NCBI GenBank assembly: GCA_045639845.1
Contig: JAZUDW010000039.1
Coordinates: 1-7,140, forward strand
Origin: Colimorpha sp045639845
GTDB lineage: Bacteria > Bacteroidota > Bacteroidia > Bacteroidales > P3
DNA: 7,140 nt
Reading direction: 5' to 3'
Made by a program: the position numbers and the translations under genes. Of the stretch, positions 1 to 6,294 are shown piece by piece. The number at the start of each line of letters is the position of its first letter. Positions within the stretch are counted from its first letter, which is position 1. A model generated the notes under the pieces. The model did no database searches, was not told where the DNA came from, and worked only from the letters and a program-made list of their open reading frames with translations.

Positions 1-63
1 TTGGGCTATGCCGGCAGCATCGATAATTAATGATCAATCTGTGTTAAATTAATGGTAATTAAT

Positions 64-226
64 GGTAGCTTCTAAAAATTGGTACACATGAGATTTATTT
101 TAACGCGAATTACCGTTAATTGCACGTGAATTATCGTGAATTAATTGTTTGATAATAATTTACGAAAATTTACGTTTAATTCACGGCAATTTACGTTGCA
201 AAAAAAATGAATTATTAGAGGTTGCC
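64..226. mobile_element. MITE-like palindromic element with imperfect terminal inverted repeats
   Basis: The left end reads GGTAGCTTCTAAAAATTGGT (64-83). The reverse complement of the right end (207-226) starts GGCAACCTCTAATAATT, matching 14 of 20 positions. Both ends are flanked by TAAT (60-63 and 227-230), which would fit a 4-bp target-site duplication, although chance is a real alternative in DNA this AT-rich. The interior has no ORF and is itself an inverted repeat: arms 121-142 and 178-200 pair with about three mismatches and one bulge around a 35-nt loop. A third copy of the terminal sequence, even closer to the implied consensus, lies at 7001-7020. Short length, terminal inverted repeats, possible target duplication and no coding capacity fit a non-autonomous element; the mobilising transposase is not in the window. 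It could instead be a static structured intergenic repeat. Confidence 0.5.
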
Positions 227-811
227 TAATGTTAAACGAAGCGGTATGTCAGTTCTTGCTTTGAACATTAATTGCCATTGATTTATCTTTATTTTTTCAT
301 TAATGTTCTCTCTCGGATTGGATTGAAGCGAACGTCGGGGCTGCATACTCTGTATGTCTGCTTTTTTTGAAATCTGGCCGGAAATATGCTTGGAATCTTC
401 TGTGTACGAGCCGTTGGTGGTATAGGTTGCAAGCAGGGTGTTGAAAATATCCGAGTAGGAATAATGTGCGTTGAAATGGCTGTTTGCCAATTACTTGTTG
501 GTCGGTTTGTTGCGATCGGCCTTGTTGAAATGGGCGAGCATGAGAAATATTCTACCATGAGTTCCAATTATATCGGATTTTATTTGTATTTTTGCACTCA
601 TAAATTGTGTGTTTATTCTTTTGCAAATACAAAAAAATACGAAGACAATTTATGGCATGAGCGGCCGATTGCACTGAACTGTGGTCAGCGTCTGAAATGG
701 AGCTAAAATTATCAACGATCTGTTGCTCTGTTTGTCGGTCGTAAACATAAGGAGTTGATGTATAATGTTAATAATTTAATTGTTGAACTAAAAGTTTCGA
801 GGTATTGACGT
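227..811. other. Gene-poor region upstream of the protease
   Basis: I find no convincing gene in these 585 bases. On the minus strand, about 215-600, the frame is readable with one in-frame stop near 490: a piece with GTHG and AHFNKAD, then a piece with SYSDIFNTLLATY. This vaguely recalls the C-terminal part of sulfatase-fold (phosphoethanolamine transferase-like) proteins, so a decayed gene is possible, but I would not call it. Just before the protease there is an AAGGAG (749-754) followed after 3 nt by ATG 758-760, opening a 16-codon frame that ends at TGA 806-808, 3 nt before the protease start. It could be a leader peptide or chance. AT content is high on both sides of about 300-540, which is less AT-rich. 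Confidence 0.4.
587..594 (+). promoter_or_regulatory. Candidate Bacteroides-type -7 box for the protease gene
   Basis: TATTTTTG matches the Bacteroidota -7 consensus TAnnTTTG, but no TTTG or TTG lies 19-21 nt upstream, so the promoter is incomplete by this criterion. A second possibility is the TTTG at 591-594 acting as a -33 box for TTCTTTTG (616-623), with 21 nt between. Either would leave a leader of about 180-210 nt before the protease ATG. This is a weak call. Confidence 0.25.
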
Positions 812-3800
812 ATGAAACAAGGTTGTTATTTCAGGGTGTTGCGCCCTATGTTATGTATAGGATTCCTTTTTCTGATAAGCGTGGCTGCTATGGCGAGGCC
901 TGTGGACAGAGAGAAGGCGGTGCGTGCCGCCCACACGCTGTGGCAACAAAAGATGGGTGAGTCGGTGAGGGGGTGGTCGGTAAACGACACCTCTTTCCTG
1001 AATATTTATTGTCTCTGCAATGAGAGAGGTGGCGTGGTGTTTTTGTCGAAGGACGACTGCGTGCATCCTGTGGTGGGCTACTCTGCCGAGGGCTCCCCAT
1101 TCCCTATGCCCGAGAATGCGCTGGCCTGGATGAACGACCGCGATAGAGAGATAGGTTTCTGTGTGGCCAACGGCTTGACGGCATCGAAGGATATAGTCAT
1201 GGAGTGGGAGATACTGGTGGAGGGGCTGGAGATGCTGGACGGCGTGGGCGTGCTGCCACTGGTGCAGACCCGTTGGAACCAGTCGCCGCTCTACAACAAT
1301 CTGTGCCCTCCTGCTACGGGTACGCATTCGGTGACTGGCTGTGTGGCTACGGCAACGGCACAGGTGATGCGCTATTGGAACCATCCTGCCACGGGTACGG
1401 GAAGCCATTGCTATACGCATGCCAATTATGGCCAGCTGTGTGCCGACTTTGGCCAGACTACCTACGATTGGGCCAATATGCCTACAATGCTTTCTGCAAG
1501 TAGCACGTCGGCTCAGATTCAGGCTGTGGCTACGCTCTGTTATCATTGCGGCGTGGCTGTGGAAATGGACTACGACCCTTCGGGAAGCGGTGCTTCTACC
1601 TATGATGTGGTGGCCGCATTGCAGAACTATTTCGGCTACAAGAACACGGTGTCGTATGTTTACCGCAGTTCGTATGCTACCGATGCGGCTTGGATAAACC
1701 TGCTCGCCAACGAGCTGAACCATGGCCGTCCGATGCTGTATCGCGGATCGGATGCCAATGGTGGCGGCGGCCATTCGTTTGTGTGCGATGGCTACGACGG
1801 TGGCAATGGTCTGCATTTCAACTGGGGTTGGGGCGGCTCTATGGATGGTTATTATACCGTGACTGCTATGAATCCGGGCAGCTATGCCTTCACTGTGTCG
1901 CAGGCTGCTGTGATCGGCATCCAGCCTGCCTCCGCTTTTACAGTGAGCCCCACCAATCTTTCTGTTGCCAGCAGCAGCGAGACGGTAAGTTTCGACATCC
2001 AGAGTATAGCCGGTGGCGGCAGCTGGACTGTGTCTTCCAATGTTTCGTGGCTTACCACATCACCTTCGTCGGGTTCGGGTACTGGATCGGTACAGAGTGT
2101 GACGGTGACGGCGTCGGCTAATACCTCGTCCAGTCCGCGTACGGGTACCATTGTGGTGGCTCAGGGCTCGCATCAGGCTGTGGTGACTGTTGTGCAAGAC
2201 GGCTATTGCCCTGTGCAGTCGTTGCCGTTCTTTGAAGGTTTTGAGTCGGCGGCTAGTCGTCCCACCTGTTGGTCGGAAGTATCCTCGGTGGGCACACACG
2301 ACTGGGCGTTCCAAATGGGTGGCTATGCCGGTCATCCGGCATCGGCTCATAGCGGCACAAGCAATGCTGCCTTTCTGCATACGGTAAACAATACTGCCAC
2401 TAAGTTGGTGACACCTGAGTTGGATCTTTCGTCGGCTTATTGCCCGTATCTGAATTTCTATATGGCCAATGCCGATTGGAGCGGTGACGTGGATGAGCTG
2501 CGTGTGTATTACCGTAGTTCGCCGTCGTCTGCATGGACGGAGCTGGGGCGACAGGAGGAGGCTCATGCCGACTGGACGCTGATGAGTTATTTCCTTCCTC
2601 ATGCTTCGAACCGCTATCAGATTGCTTTCGAGGGCGTTGACCATTATGGCTATGGCGTGGAGATAGACGATGTCAGAGTGTTCGACAGCATTGGCGGTGT
2701 GCCTCCTGTGGTTCCTCTTCCTTCGGATTCGGTGATCACCATGGGCGAGGGTACGTCGTCGGGTTATAACGCTCCGTACAATAATTTTTATAAGAACAGC
2801 TGGAATGAGTGCCGGTATGCTGCCCATGAGTTAGGGTACCCTTGTGTGATAAGCCATGTGGCCTATCAGGTGGCTTCCTCTTCATCCTTTGGGGTGGATA
2901 CGGTGCGTGTGTATATGGGTGTGACCGACAATGCTACCTTTGAGAATGGCTATGATTGGACTCCTTTGGAGGATTTAACTTTGGTATATGAAGGAGCCAA
3001 TGTCACTTTGGGTGCAGCTGCGGGCTGGGAACCTATAGATTTGAATCGTCCTTTCCTATATACGGATACCAGTAAGGCGCTGGTAGTGGTGGTCTCAAAA
3101 AAAGCACCATCGTACACGAGTGCTTTGCGTTATGCTTGTTCTACTGTATCATCGACGGTGCTTTATCGCCAGTCTGATAGTGATGCCAATTATGCTAACT
3201 ATCCCAACGGCGGGTTGGGCACTGTGGCTGCTACCCTTCCGAATATCAGACTTACAGCGATTACCTTGCCGGGAATTGGCGTAGGTGGCTCGGATACGGT
3301 TATTGTGAATAATTTTATTCACGATACTACGATAGTATATGTGCCAGTGCACGATACTACGGTAGTGAACAATTATATTCATGACACTACGTTTGTGGAT
3401 GTGTATGTGCCTGTACACGATACTACGATAGTAATCGAATGGATCCACGATACACTCACTATTGTGGAGGATATCACATATTATGATCTCAATGTAGTGT
3501 CGGCCAATGTGGCCCTGGGGTTGGTGGCAGGAAGTGGTCGCTTCCCCGTGGGTACTGAGGTGGAGATAGCTGCTATACCTATAGAAGGTAATCGTTTTGC
3601 GCATTGGGACGACGGCAGTACGAACAATCCCCGAAAGATCACCGTTGACAGTAATGTTACATTCGAGGCTTCCTTTGAGACATCAACGCAGAGCGTTGTG
3701 GATGTGAATGCGGTGAATCATACTGTCGGCGTGAACGGATCTCAGATCATTGTGAAAAATGCTGAAGGACAACAGATTAGAATCTTTGATGTGGTGGGGC

Positions 3801-3919
3801 GCTGCCTCAGCACTACCATTAGCACTGATAGGGTGAGGGTGTTCAATATGCCTGTGACTGGTGTGTATTTGGTACAGGTGGGCAATTATCTGGCCGAAAA
3901 AGTGGTAGTCGTCAAATAA
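812..3919 (+). CDS. Secreted multidomain C10 (streptopain-like) cysteine protease with T9SS sorting domain
   Basis: A papain-fold endopeptidase predicted to be secreted or anchored at the cell surface. Residues 1-28 form a signal peptide (hydrophobic core, AMA before R29). A propeptide spans about 29-145. The catalytic domain spans about 150-374, with the nucleophile C177 in TGCVATATAQ, H321 in GGGGHSFVCDGYDG, and N337-W338 in NWGWGG; all are in the positions expected for streptopain-family enzymes. A BACON-like beta domain follows (376-464), then a jelly-roll resembling gingipain cleaved-adhesin or MAM domains (465-632, with LPFFEGFES and GVEIDDVRVF), another beta domain (639-819), a stalk with five HDT motifs (837-881), an InlB/Flg_new-type bacterial repeat (894-956), and a T9SS type A C-terminal domain (961-1035, with QQIRIFDVVGR and GVYLVQVG, ending in basic KVVVVK). 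The ATG at 812 is preceded by GAGG (799-802) at 9 nt. No partner gene is adjacent; a terminator follows 18 nt after the stop. The family includes interpain of Prevotella and PrtT of Porphyromonas; the substrate cannot be read from sequence. Confidence 0.93.
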   Translation: MKQGCYFRVLRPMLCIGFLFLISVAAMARPVDREKAVRAAHTLWQQKMGESVRGWSVNDTSFLNIYCLCNERGGVVFLSKDDCVHPVVGYSAEGSPFPMPENALAWMNDRDREIGFCVANGLTASKDIVMEWEILVEGLEMLDGVGVLPLVQTRWNQSPLYNNLCPPATGTHSVTGCVATATAQVMRYWNHPATGTGSHCYTHANYGQLCADFGQTTYDWANMPTMLSASSTSAQIQAVATLCYHCGVAVEMDYDPSGSGASTYDVVAALQNYFGYKNTVSYVYRSSYATDAAWINLLANELNHGRPMLYRGSDANGGGGHSFVCDGYDGGNGLHFNWGWGGSMDGYYTVTAMNPGSYAFTVSQAAVIGIQPASAFTVSPTNLSVASSSETVSFDIQSIAGGGSWTVSSNVSWLTTSPSSGSGTGSVQSVTVTASANTSSSPRTGTIVVAQGSHQAVVTVVQDGYCPVQSLPFFEGFESAASRPTCWSEVSSVGTHDWAFQMGGYAGHPASAHSGTSNAAFLHTVNNTATKLVTPELDLSSAYCPYLNFYMANADWSGDVDELRVYYRSSPSSAWTELGRQEEAHADWTLMSYFLPHASNRYQIAFEGVDHYGYGVEIDDVRVFDSIGGVPPVVPLPSDSVITMGEGTSSGYNAPYNNFYKNSWNECRYAAHELGYPCVISHVAYQVASSSSFGVDTVRVYMGVTDNATFENGYDWTPLEDLTLVYEGANVTLGAAAGWEPIDLNRPFLYTDTSKALVVVVSKKAPSYTSALRYACSTVSSTVLYRQSDSDANYANYPNGGLGTVAATLPNIRLTAITLPGIGVGGSDTVIVNNFIHDTTIVYVPVHDTTVVNNYIHDTTFVDVYVPVHDTTIVIEWIHDTLTIVEDITYYDLNVVSANVALGLVAGSGRFPVGTEVEIAAIPIEGNRFAHWDDGSTNNPRKITVDSNVTFEASFETSTQSVVDVNAVNHTVGVNGSQIIVKNAEGQQIRIFDVVGRCLSTTISTDRVRVFNMPVTGVYLVQVGNYLAEKVVVVK
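3299..3460 (+). repeat. In-frame imperfect repeat encoding five HDT motifs
   Basis: This part of the protease gene encodes VNNFIHDTTIVYVPVHDTTV and three further related units. His-Asp-Thr recurs at residues 837, 847, 857, 869 and 879, giving spacings of 10, 10, 12 and 10 residues. The DNA repeats as well (CACGATACTACG and close variants), so the array grew by duplication of a 30-bp unit. The alternating Val/Ile pattern suggests an extended beta stalk or linker between the catalytic/adhesin part and the C-terminal sorting domain. Confidence 0.75.
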
Positions 3920-3937
3920 GGACTGAACGATTATCAA

Positions 3938-3984
3938 AAAAGAAGGCGACACCCGGCAATTGAGACAGGATGTCGCTTTCTTTT
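3938..3984 (+). terminator. Rho-independent terminator after the protease gene
   Basis: AAAAGAAGGCGACA (3938-3951) pairs with TGTCGCTTTCTTTT (3971-3984) over 14 positions, with a single G-U wobble, around a 19-nt loop. The 3' arm ends in a T run. It begins 18 nt after the stop codon. The A run on the 5' arm means it could also work on the opposite strand. Confidence 0.85.
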
Positions 3985-4184
3985 ACTACAATGCTCAATG
4001 ACGTGGATGGAGCTTTCGGCAGAACGAGAATTGCCACAAATGTAACGTGGATTTTCGAAAGTACATGCCGTATCGGCACTCCTCCCGACAAAAAGTGAGG
4101 GAATCGGCATTTGGGCACAAATAAATTTTGATGAATACTTTATTATTCTTTTTCAAAATCAAAACTGATGCGATAAAATATTTT
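3985..4184. other. Noncoding spacer with a possible decayed repeat module
   Basis: No gene is supported here. TTTCGGCAGAACGAGAATTG (4014-4033), followed by AACGTGGA (4044-4051), resembles the head of the two repeat modules downstream (TTCGGCGAAACGCAAACTG, then AACGTGGAGCC). It may be an older, eroded copy without the 28-bp array. A short perfect hairpin GCCG-TAT-CGGC lies at about 4067-4077. The rest is AT-rich. Confidence 0.3.
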
Positions 4185-4353
4185 GCATTCGGCGAAACGC
4201 AAACTGTGGTCGGCGACCAACGTGGAGCCAACAGCTACACCTACGCAACGTGGAGCCAACAGCTACACCTACGCAACGTGGAGCTAACAGCTACACCTAC
4301 GCAACGTGGAGCCAACAGCTACACCTACTTTGATTTGTTCATATCGCTTCGCT
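4185..4353. repeat. Repeat module copy 1, carrying 3.9 tandem 28-bp units
   Basis: The module head is GCATTCGGCGAAACGC, followed by the perfect hairpin GGTC-GGC-GACC (4208-4218). The tandem array lies at 4220-4328: units at 4220-4247, 4248-4275, 4276-4303 and a 25-nt last unit at 4304-4328, with no spacers. The third unit differs by one C-to-T change. The tail reads TTTGATTTGTTCATATCGC and ends at 4353. Each unit can fold as GTGGAGC-CAACA-GCTACAC, a 7-bp stem with one mismatch and a 5-nt loop. The 28-nt period is not a multiple of three and there is no unique spacer, so this is neither a coding repeat nor a CRISPR. Confidence 0.85.
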
Positions 4354-4482
4354 AAACGTAAATTATCGTGAATGTGACGTGAATTATCGTAAATGTATTA
4401 TTAAGCACATAATGAATGATTTAACAAAAAAATATTTACGGAAATTTACGTTTAATTTACGGAAATTCGCGTTAAGCGAAGC
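4346..4482. repeat. AT-rich long palindrome between the two repeat modules
   Basis: The outer arms are GCTTCGCTAAACGTAAATT (4346-4364) and, inverted, 4464-4482, matching at 16 of 19 positions. The interior carries ACGTGAATTATCG-type and TTTACGTTTAATTTACGG-type words. Bases 4435-4473 match 159-197 inside the 64-226 element at about 34 of 39 positions, and 4377-4393 resemble 124-140, so the two palindromes share a core although this copy lacks the GGTAACCTCTAA-type ends. The left arm overlaps the last bases of module 1. Confidence 0.7.
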
Positions 4483-4493
4483 TGTCCTTTTAT

Positions 4494-4634
4494 GCCTTCG
4501 GCGGAACGCCAACTGAGGTCGGCGACCAACGTGGAGCCAACAGCTACATATACCCAACGTGGTGCCAACAGCTACACATACGCAACGTGGAGCCAACAGC
4601 TACACCTACTTTGATTTGTTCATATCGCTTCGCT
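4494..4634. repeat. Repeat module copy 2, carrying 2.9 tandem 28-bp units
   Basis: This is a direct copy of the 4185-4353 module: head GCCTTCGGCGGAACGCC, hairpin GGTC-GGC-GACC (4517-4527), array at 4529-4609 (units 4529-4556, 4557-4584 and a partial 4585-4609), then the same TTTGATTTGTTCATATCGC tail ending at 4634. It is exactly 28 bp shorter than copy 1, that is, one unit fewer. The first two units carry point changes (CATATACCC; GTGGTGCC) that weaken their hairpins, whereas the last unit is consensus. Confidence 0.85.
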
Positions 4635-4841
4635 TGTGTTTTCCTGAAACAGGTTGACGGTTAGTTCGTCTAAACGCTAAGCCAAGTTGACTCGATTTGT
4701 TATTATAACTGAATTGGGTTTACTTTATTGCTTTATGACTAAAAAATGTTTACTGTGGAAAATTTATCGCATCAGCACTATTGCAAAATTAATATTCGCC
4801 GGCCATTATGAAAGTGTGCATGGTGATAAAACGAAAAAAAA

Positions 4842-4871
4842 TTGCCACAATATAAAAAATGTGTATCTTTG
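4842..4871 (+). promoter_or_regulatory. Bacteroides-type promoter of the metK-pdxJ operon
   Basis: TTG (4842-4844) and TATCTTTG (4864-4871) are separated by 19 nt and match the Bacteroidota sigma consensus (TTTG, about 19 nt, TAnnTTTG). Transcription should start around 4876-4880, only about 10 nt before the riboswitch aptamer. That spacing supports both calls and implies a leader of roughly 160 nt before metK. Confidence 0.75.
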
Positions 4872-4887
4872 CAATTGCAAACGGAAA

Positions 4888-4938
4888 CGTGGACGGATTT
4901 GTAATGATTGCAACCACAGGAAAAAATGCTAAAACATC
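4888..4938 (+). promoter_or_regulatory. SAM-II riboswitch aptamer (metA motif) upstream of metK
   Basis: The sequence has the H-type pseudoknot layout and conserved words of the SAM-II class, which binds S-adenosylmethionine and is known from alpha-proteobacteria and Bacteroidota. P1 is GTGG (4889-4892) pairing with CCAC (4914-4917). The loop contains GATTTG (4896-4901) and ATTGCA (4907-4912). An A-rich linker (4918-4927) leads to GCTAAA (4928-4933). P2 would form from GC 4910-4911 with GC 4928-4929, plus AUG 4904-4906 with CAU 4935-4937. The gene downstream makes SAM, so feedback repression is expected. P1 is short at 4 bp, the weakest point of the call. The class normally acts on translation initiation; here the metK ATG lies about 100 nt farther on. 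Confidence 0.78.
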
Positions 4939-5024
4939 GATTCTTCGAACACAATCAATTTTCAAATCTTTTGCAGTGTAATTTTGTCCAGCGAAAGTCC
5001 AACGCTGGTAACATTATTAATTAA
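4926..5024 (+). CDS. Possible 32-codon leader peptide starting inside the riboswitch
   Basis: ATG 4926-4928 is followed by an open frame to TAA 5022-5024, starting MLKHRFFEHNQFSNLLQ. AGGA (4918-4921) lies 4 nt upstream. The G of the start codon is the first base of the conserved GCTAAA, so a SAM-bound pseudoknot would bury this start. The stop is 16 nt before the metK ATG, near enough for translational coupling. Against it: the composition is AT-rich, the peptide resembles nothing I know, the A-rich linker is a normal part of the aptamer, and a frame of this length is not rare by chance. It is a hypothesis, not an established gene. Confidence 0.25.
   Translation: MLKHRFFEHNQFSNLLQCNFVQRKSNAGNIIN
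4988..5008 (+). other. Hairpin in the metK leader
   Basis: CCAGCG (4988-4993) and CGCTGG (5003-5008) form a perfect 6-bp stem around AAAGTCCAA. No T run follows, so it is not an intrinsic terminator. It lies between the aptamer and the metK start and could be a spacer structure, a processing or stability element, or part of an expression platform. Confidence 0.5.
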
Positions 5025-5040
5025 AGTAAAAGATTTTATT

Positions 5041-6294
5041 ATGAGTTACTATTTCACATCAGAGTCTGTATCGGAAGGCCATCCCGATAAAGTAGCAGAT
5101 CAAATCTCGGACGCATTGTTGGATGCTTTCCTTCGTCAAGACCCTGAATCGAAGGTGGCTTGCGAGACGCTCGTCACCACAGGCCTGGCCGTAGTGAGCG
5201 GCGAGGTGAAGACCGAAGGCTGGGTGGATGTACAATCTACGGTGCGCGAGGTGATCAAGAAGATTGGTTACACCAAAGGCGAATACAAGTTTGAGAGCGA
5301 GTCGTGTGCCGTGATCTCTACCATCCATGAGCAGTCGGGCGACATCAACCAGGGCGTGGAGCGCACCGCCAAAGAGGATCAGGGTGCCGGCGACCAGGGT
5401 ATGATGTTCGGTTATGCTTGTCGCGAGACCGACGAGCTGATGCCCCTGCCTATCACCCTGGCTCATATCTTCCTCATTGAGCTGGCCAAGATACGCAGAG
5501 AAGGCAAGGTGATGACCTACCTGCGCCCCGATGCCAAGAGCCAGATCACCGTACAGTACAGCGACGACAACAAGCCCGAACGTATCGACGCTATTGTGTT
5601 ATCTACACAACATGATGATTTCGACGAGGATGAGAAGATGCTGGCCCAGATACGCACCGACGTGGAGGAGATACTGATACCCCGCGTGATGAGCCGTCTG
5701 TCGGATCGCAACAAGGCGCTGTTCGCCTCCAAAGACTATAAGCTGCATGTCAACCCCACCGGCAAGTTCGTCATTGGCGGCCCTCATGGCGACACGGGTC
5801 TCACCGGTCGTAAGATCATCGTGGATACCTACGGCGGCCGCGGTGCCCACGGCGGCGGCGCTTTCTCGGGCAAAGACTCCTCCAAGGTGGATCGCAGTGC
5901 AGCCTATGCTACCCGTCATATCGCCAAAAACCTGGTGGGTGCCGGTGTGTGCGACGAGGCACTGGTGCAGGTGGCTTATGCCATCGGCGTGGCCGAACCT
6001 GTTGGCCTTTATGTGAATACCTATGGCACAGCCCATGTGGATCTCACCGACGGCCAGATCGCCGACAAGGTGAAGGGTATCTTCGACATGCGCCCCTACG
6101 CCATCGTGGAACGTTTCGGCCTCAAGAATCCTATCTTCGAGCCTACGGCAGCCTATGGCCACATGGGCCGCGATCCCTATCAGGCCGAGGTGGCGGTGAT
6201 AGAGCACAACAAAGAGGTGAAGAAAGTGGTCGATTTCTTTGCTTGGGAGAAACTCGACTATGTTGACAATGTTAAAAAAGCCTTCAATATATGA
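5041..6294 (+). CDS. metK: S-adenosylmethionine synthetase (methionine adenosyltransferase)
   Basis: A cytosolic enzyme that makes SAM from ATP and L-methionine, releasing phosphate and pyrophosphate. It normally works as a tetramer with Mg2+ and K+. The 417 residues are full length for the Bacteroidota form, somewhat longer than the roughly 384 of E. coli. Visible hallmarks are TSESVSEGHPDKVADQISD (6-24, with H14, D16 and K17 at the ATP site), E42 (K+ site), signature 1 GAGDQGMMFGY (115-125), GGPHGDTGLTGRK, and signature 2 GGGAFSGKD (271-279). I chose ATG 5041 because it gives the family N-terminus MSYYFTSES; the same frame opens upstream at a TTG (4984), but that would add 19 non-conserved residues across a hairpin. 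The start is preceded by an AT-rich stretch without a clear Shine-Dalgarno, common in this phylum. It is the first gene of the operon and is probably under SAM-II control. Confidence 0.98.
   Translation: MSYYFTSESVSEGHPDKVADQISDALLDAFLRQDPESKVACETLVTTGLAVVSGEVKTEGWVDVQSTVREVIKKIGYTKGEYKFESESCAVISTIHEQSGDINQGVERTAKEDQGAGDQGMMFGYACRETDELMPLPITLAHIFLIELAKIRREGKVMTYLRPDAKSQITVQYSDDNKPERIDAIVLSTQHDDFDEDEKMLAQIRTDVEEILIPRVMSRLSDRNKALFASKDYKLHVNPTGKFVIGGPHGDTGLTGRKIIVDTYGGRGAHGGGAFSGKDSSKVDRSAAYATRHIAKNLVGAGVCDEALVQVAYAIGVAEPVGLYVNTYGTAHVDLTDGQIADKVKGIFDMRPYAIVERFGLKNPIFEPTAAYGHMGRDPYQAEVAVIEHNKEVKKVVDFFAWEKLDYVDNVKKAFNI

Noticed and set aside
1..30. Frame ending LGYAGSIDN then TAA at the left edge, possibly the 3' end of a truncated gene.
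   Set aside because: Only nine codons are visible and no family can be recognised.
386..706. Plus-strand 106-residue frame upstream of the protease.
   Set aside because: No recognisable motif, it spans the promoter candidates, and there is no ribosome-binding signal.
851..1816. Long minus-strand frame of 321 residues opposite the protease.
   Set aside because: It is antisense to the intact C10 catalytic domain, with His/Arg-rich composition typical of a shadow frame.
3912..4231. Two minus-strand frames of 68 and 78 residues after the protease.
   Set aside because: They run across the terminator and AT-rich repeats, have no recognisable motif and lack plausible start signals.
4128..4355. 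Plus-strand 75-residue frame across the first 28-bp array.
   Set aside because: The repeat period is 28 nt, so the reading frame shifts in each unit and the peptide has no stable repeat; it is an artefact of the tandem array.
4220..4609. CRISPR array.
   Set aside because: The 28-bp units are directly adjacent with no unique spacers, and no cas genes are present.
4687..4932. 81-residue frame before metK.
   Set aside because: It has a TTG start, a poor composition, and runs through the promoter and most of the riboswitch aptamer.
4984..5040. Upstream TTG start for metK adding 19 residues.
   Set aside because: The family N-terminus begins at ATG 5041 (MSYYFTSESVSEGHPDK), and the added residues overlap a leader hairpin.
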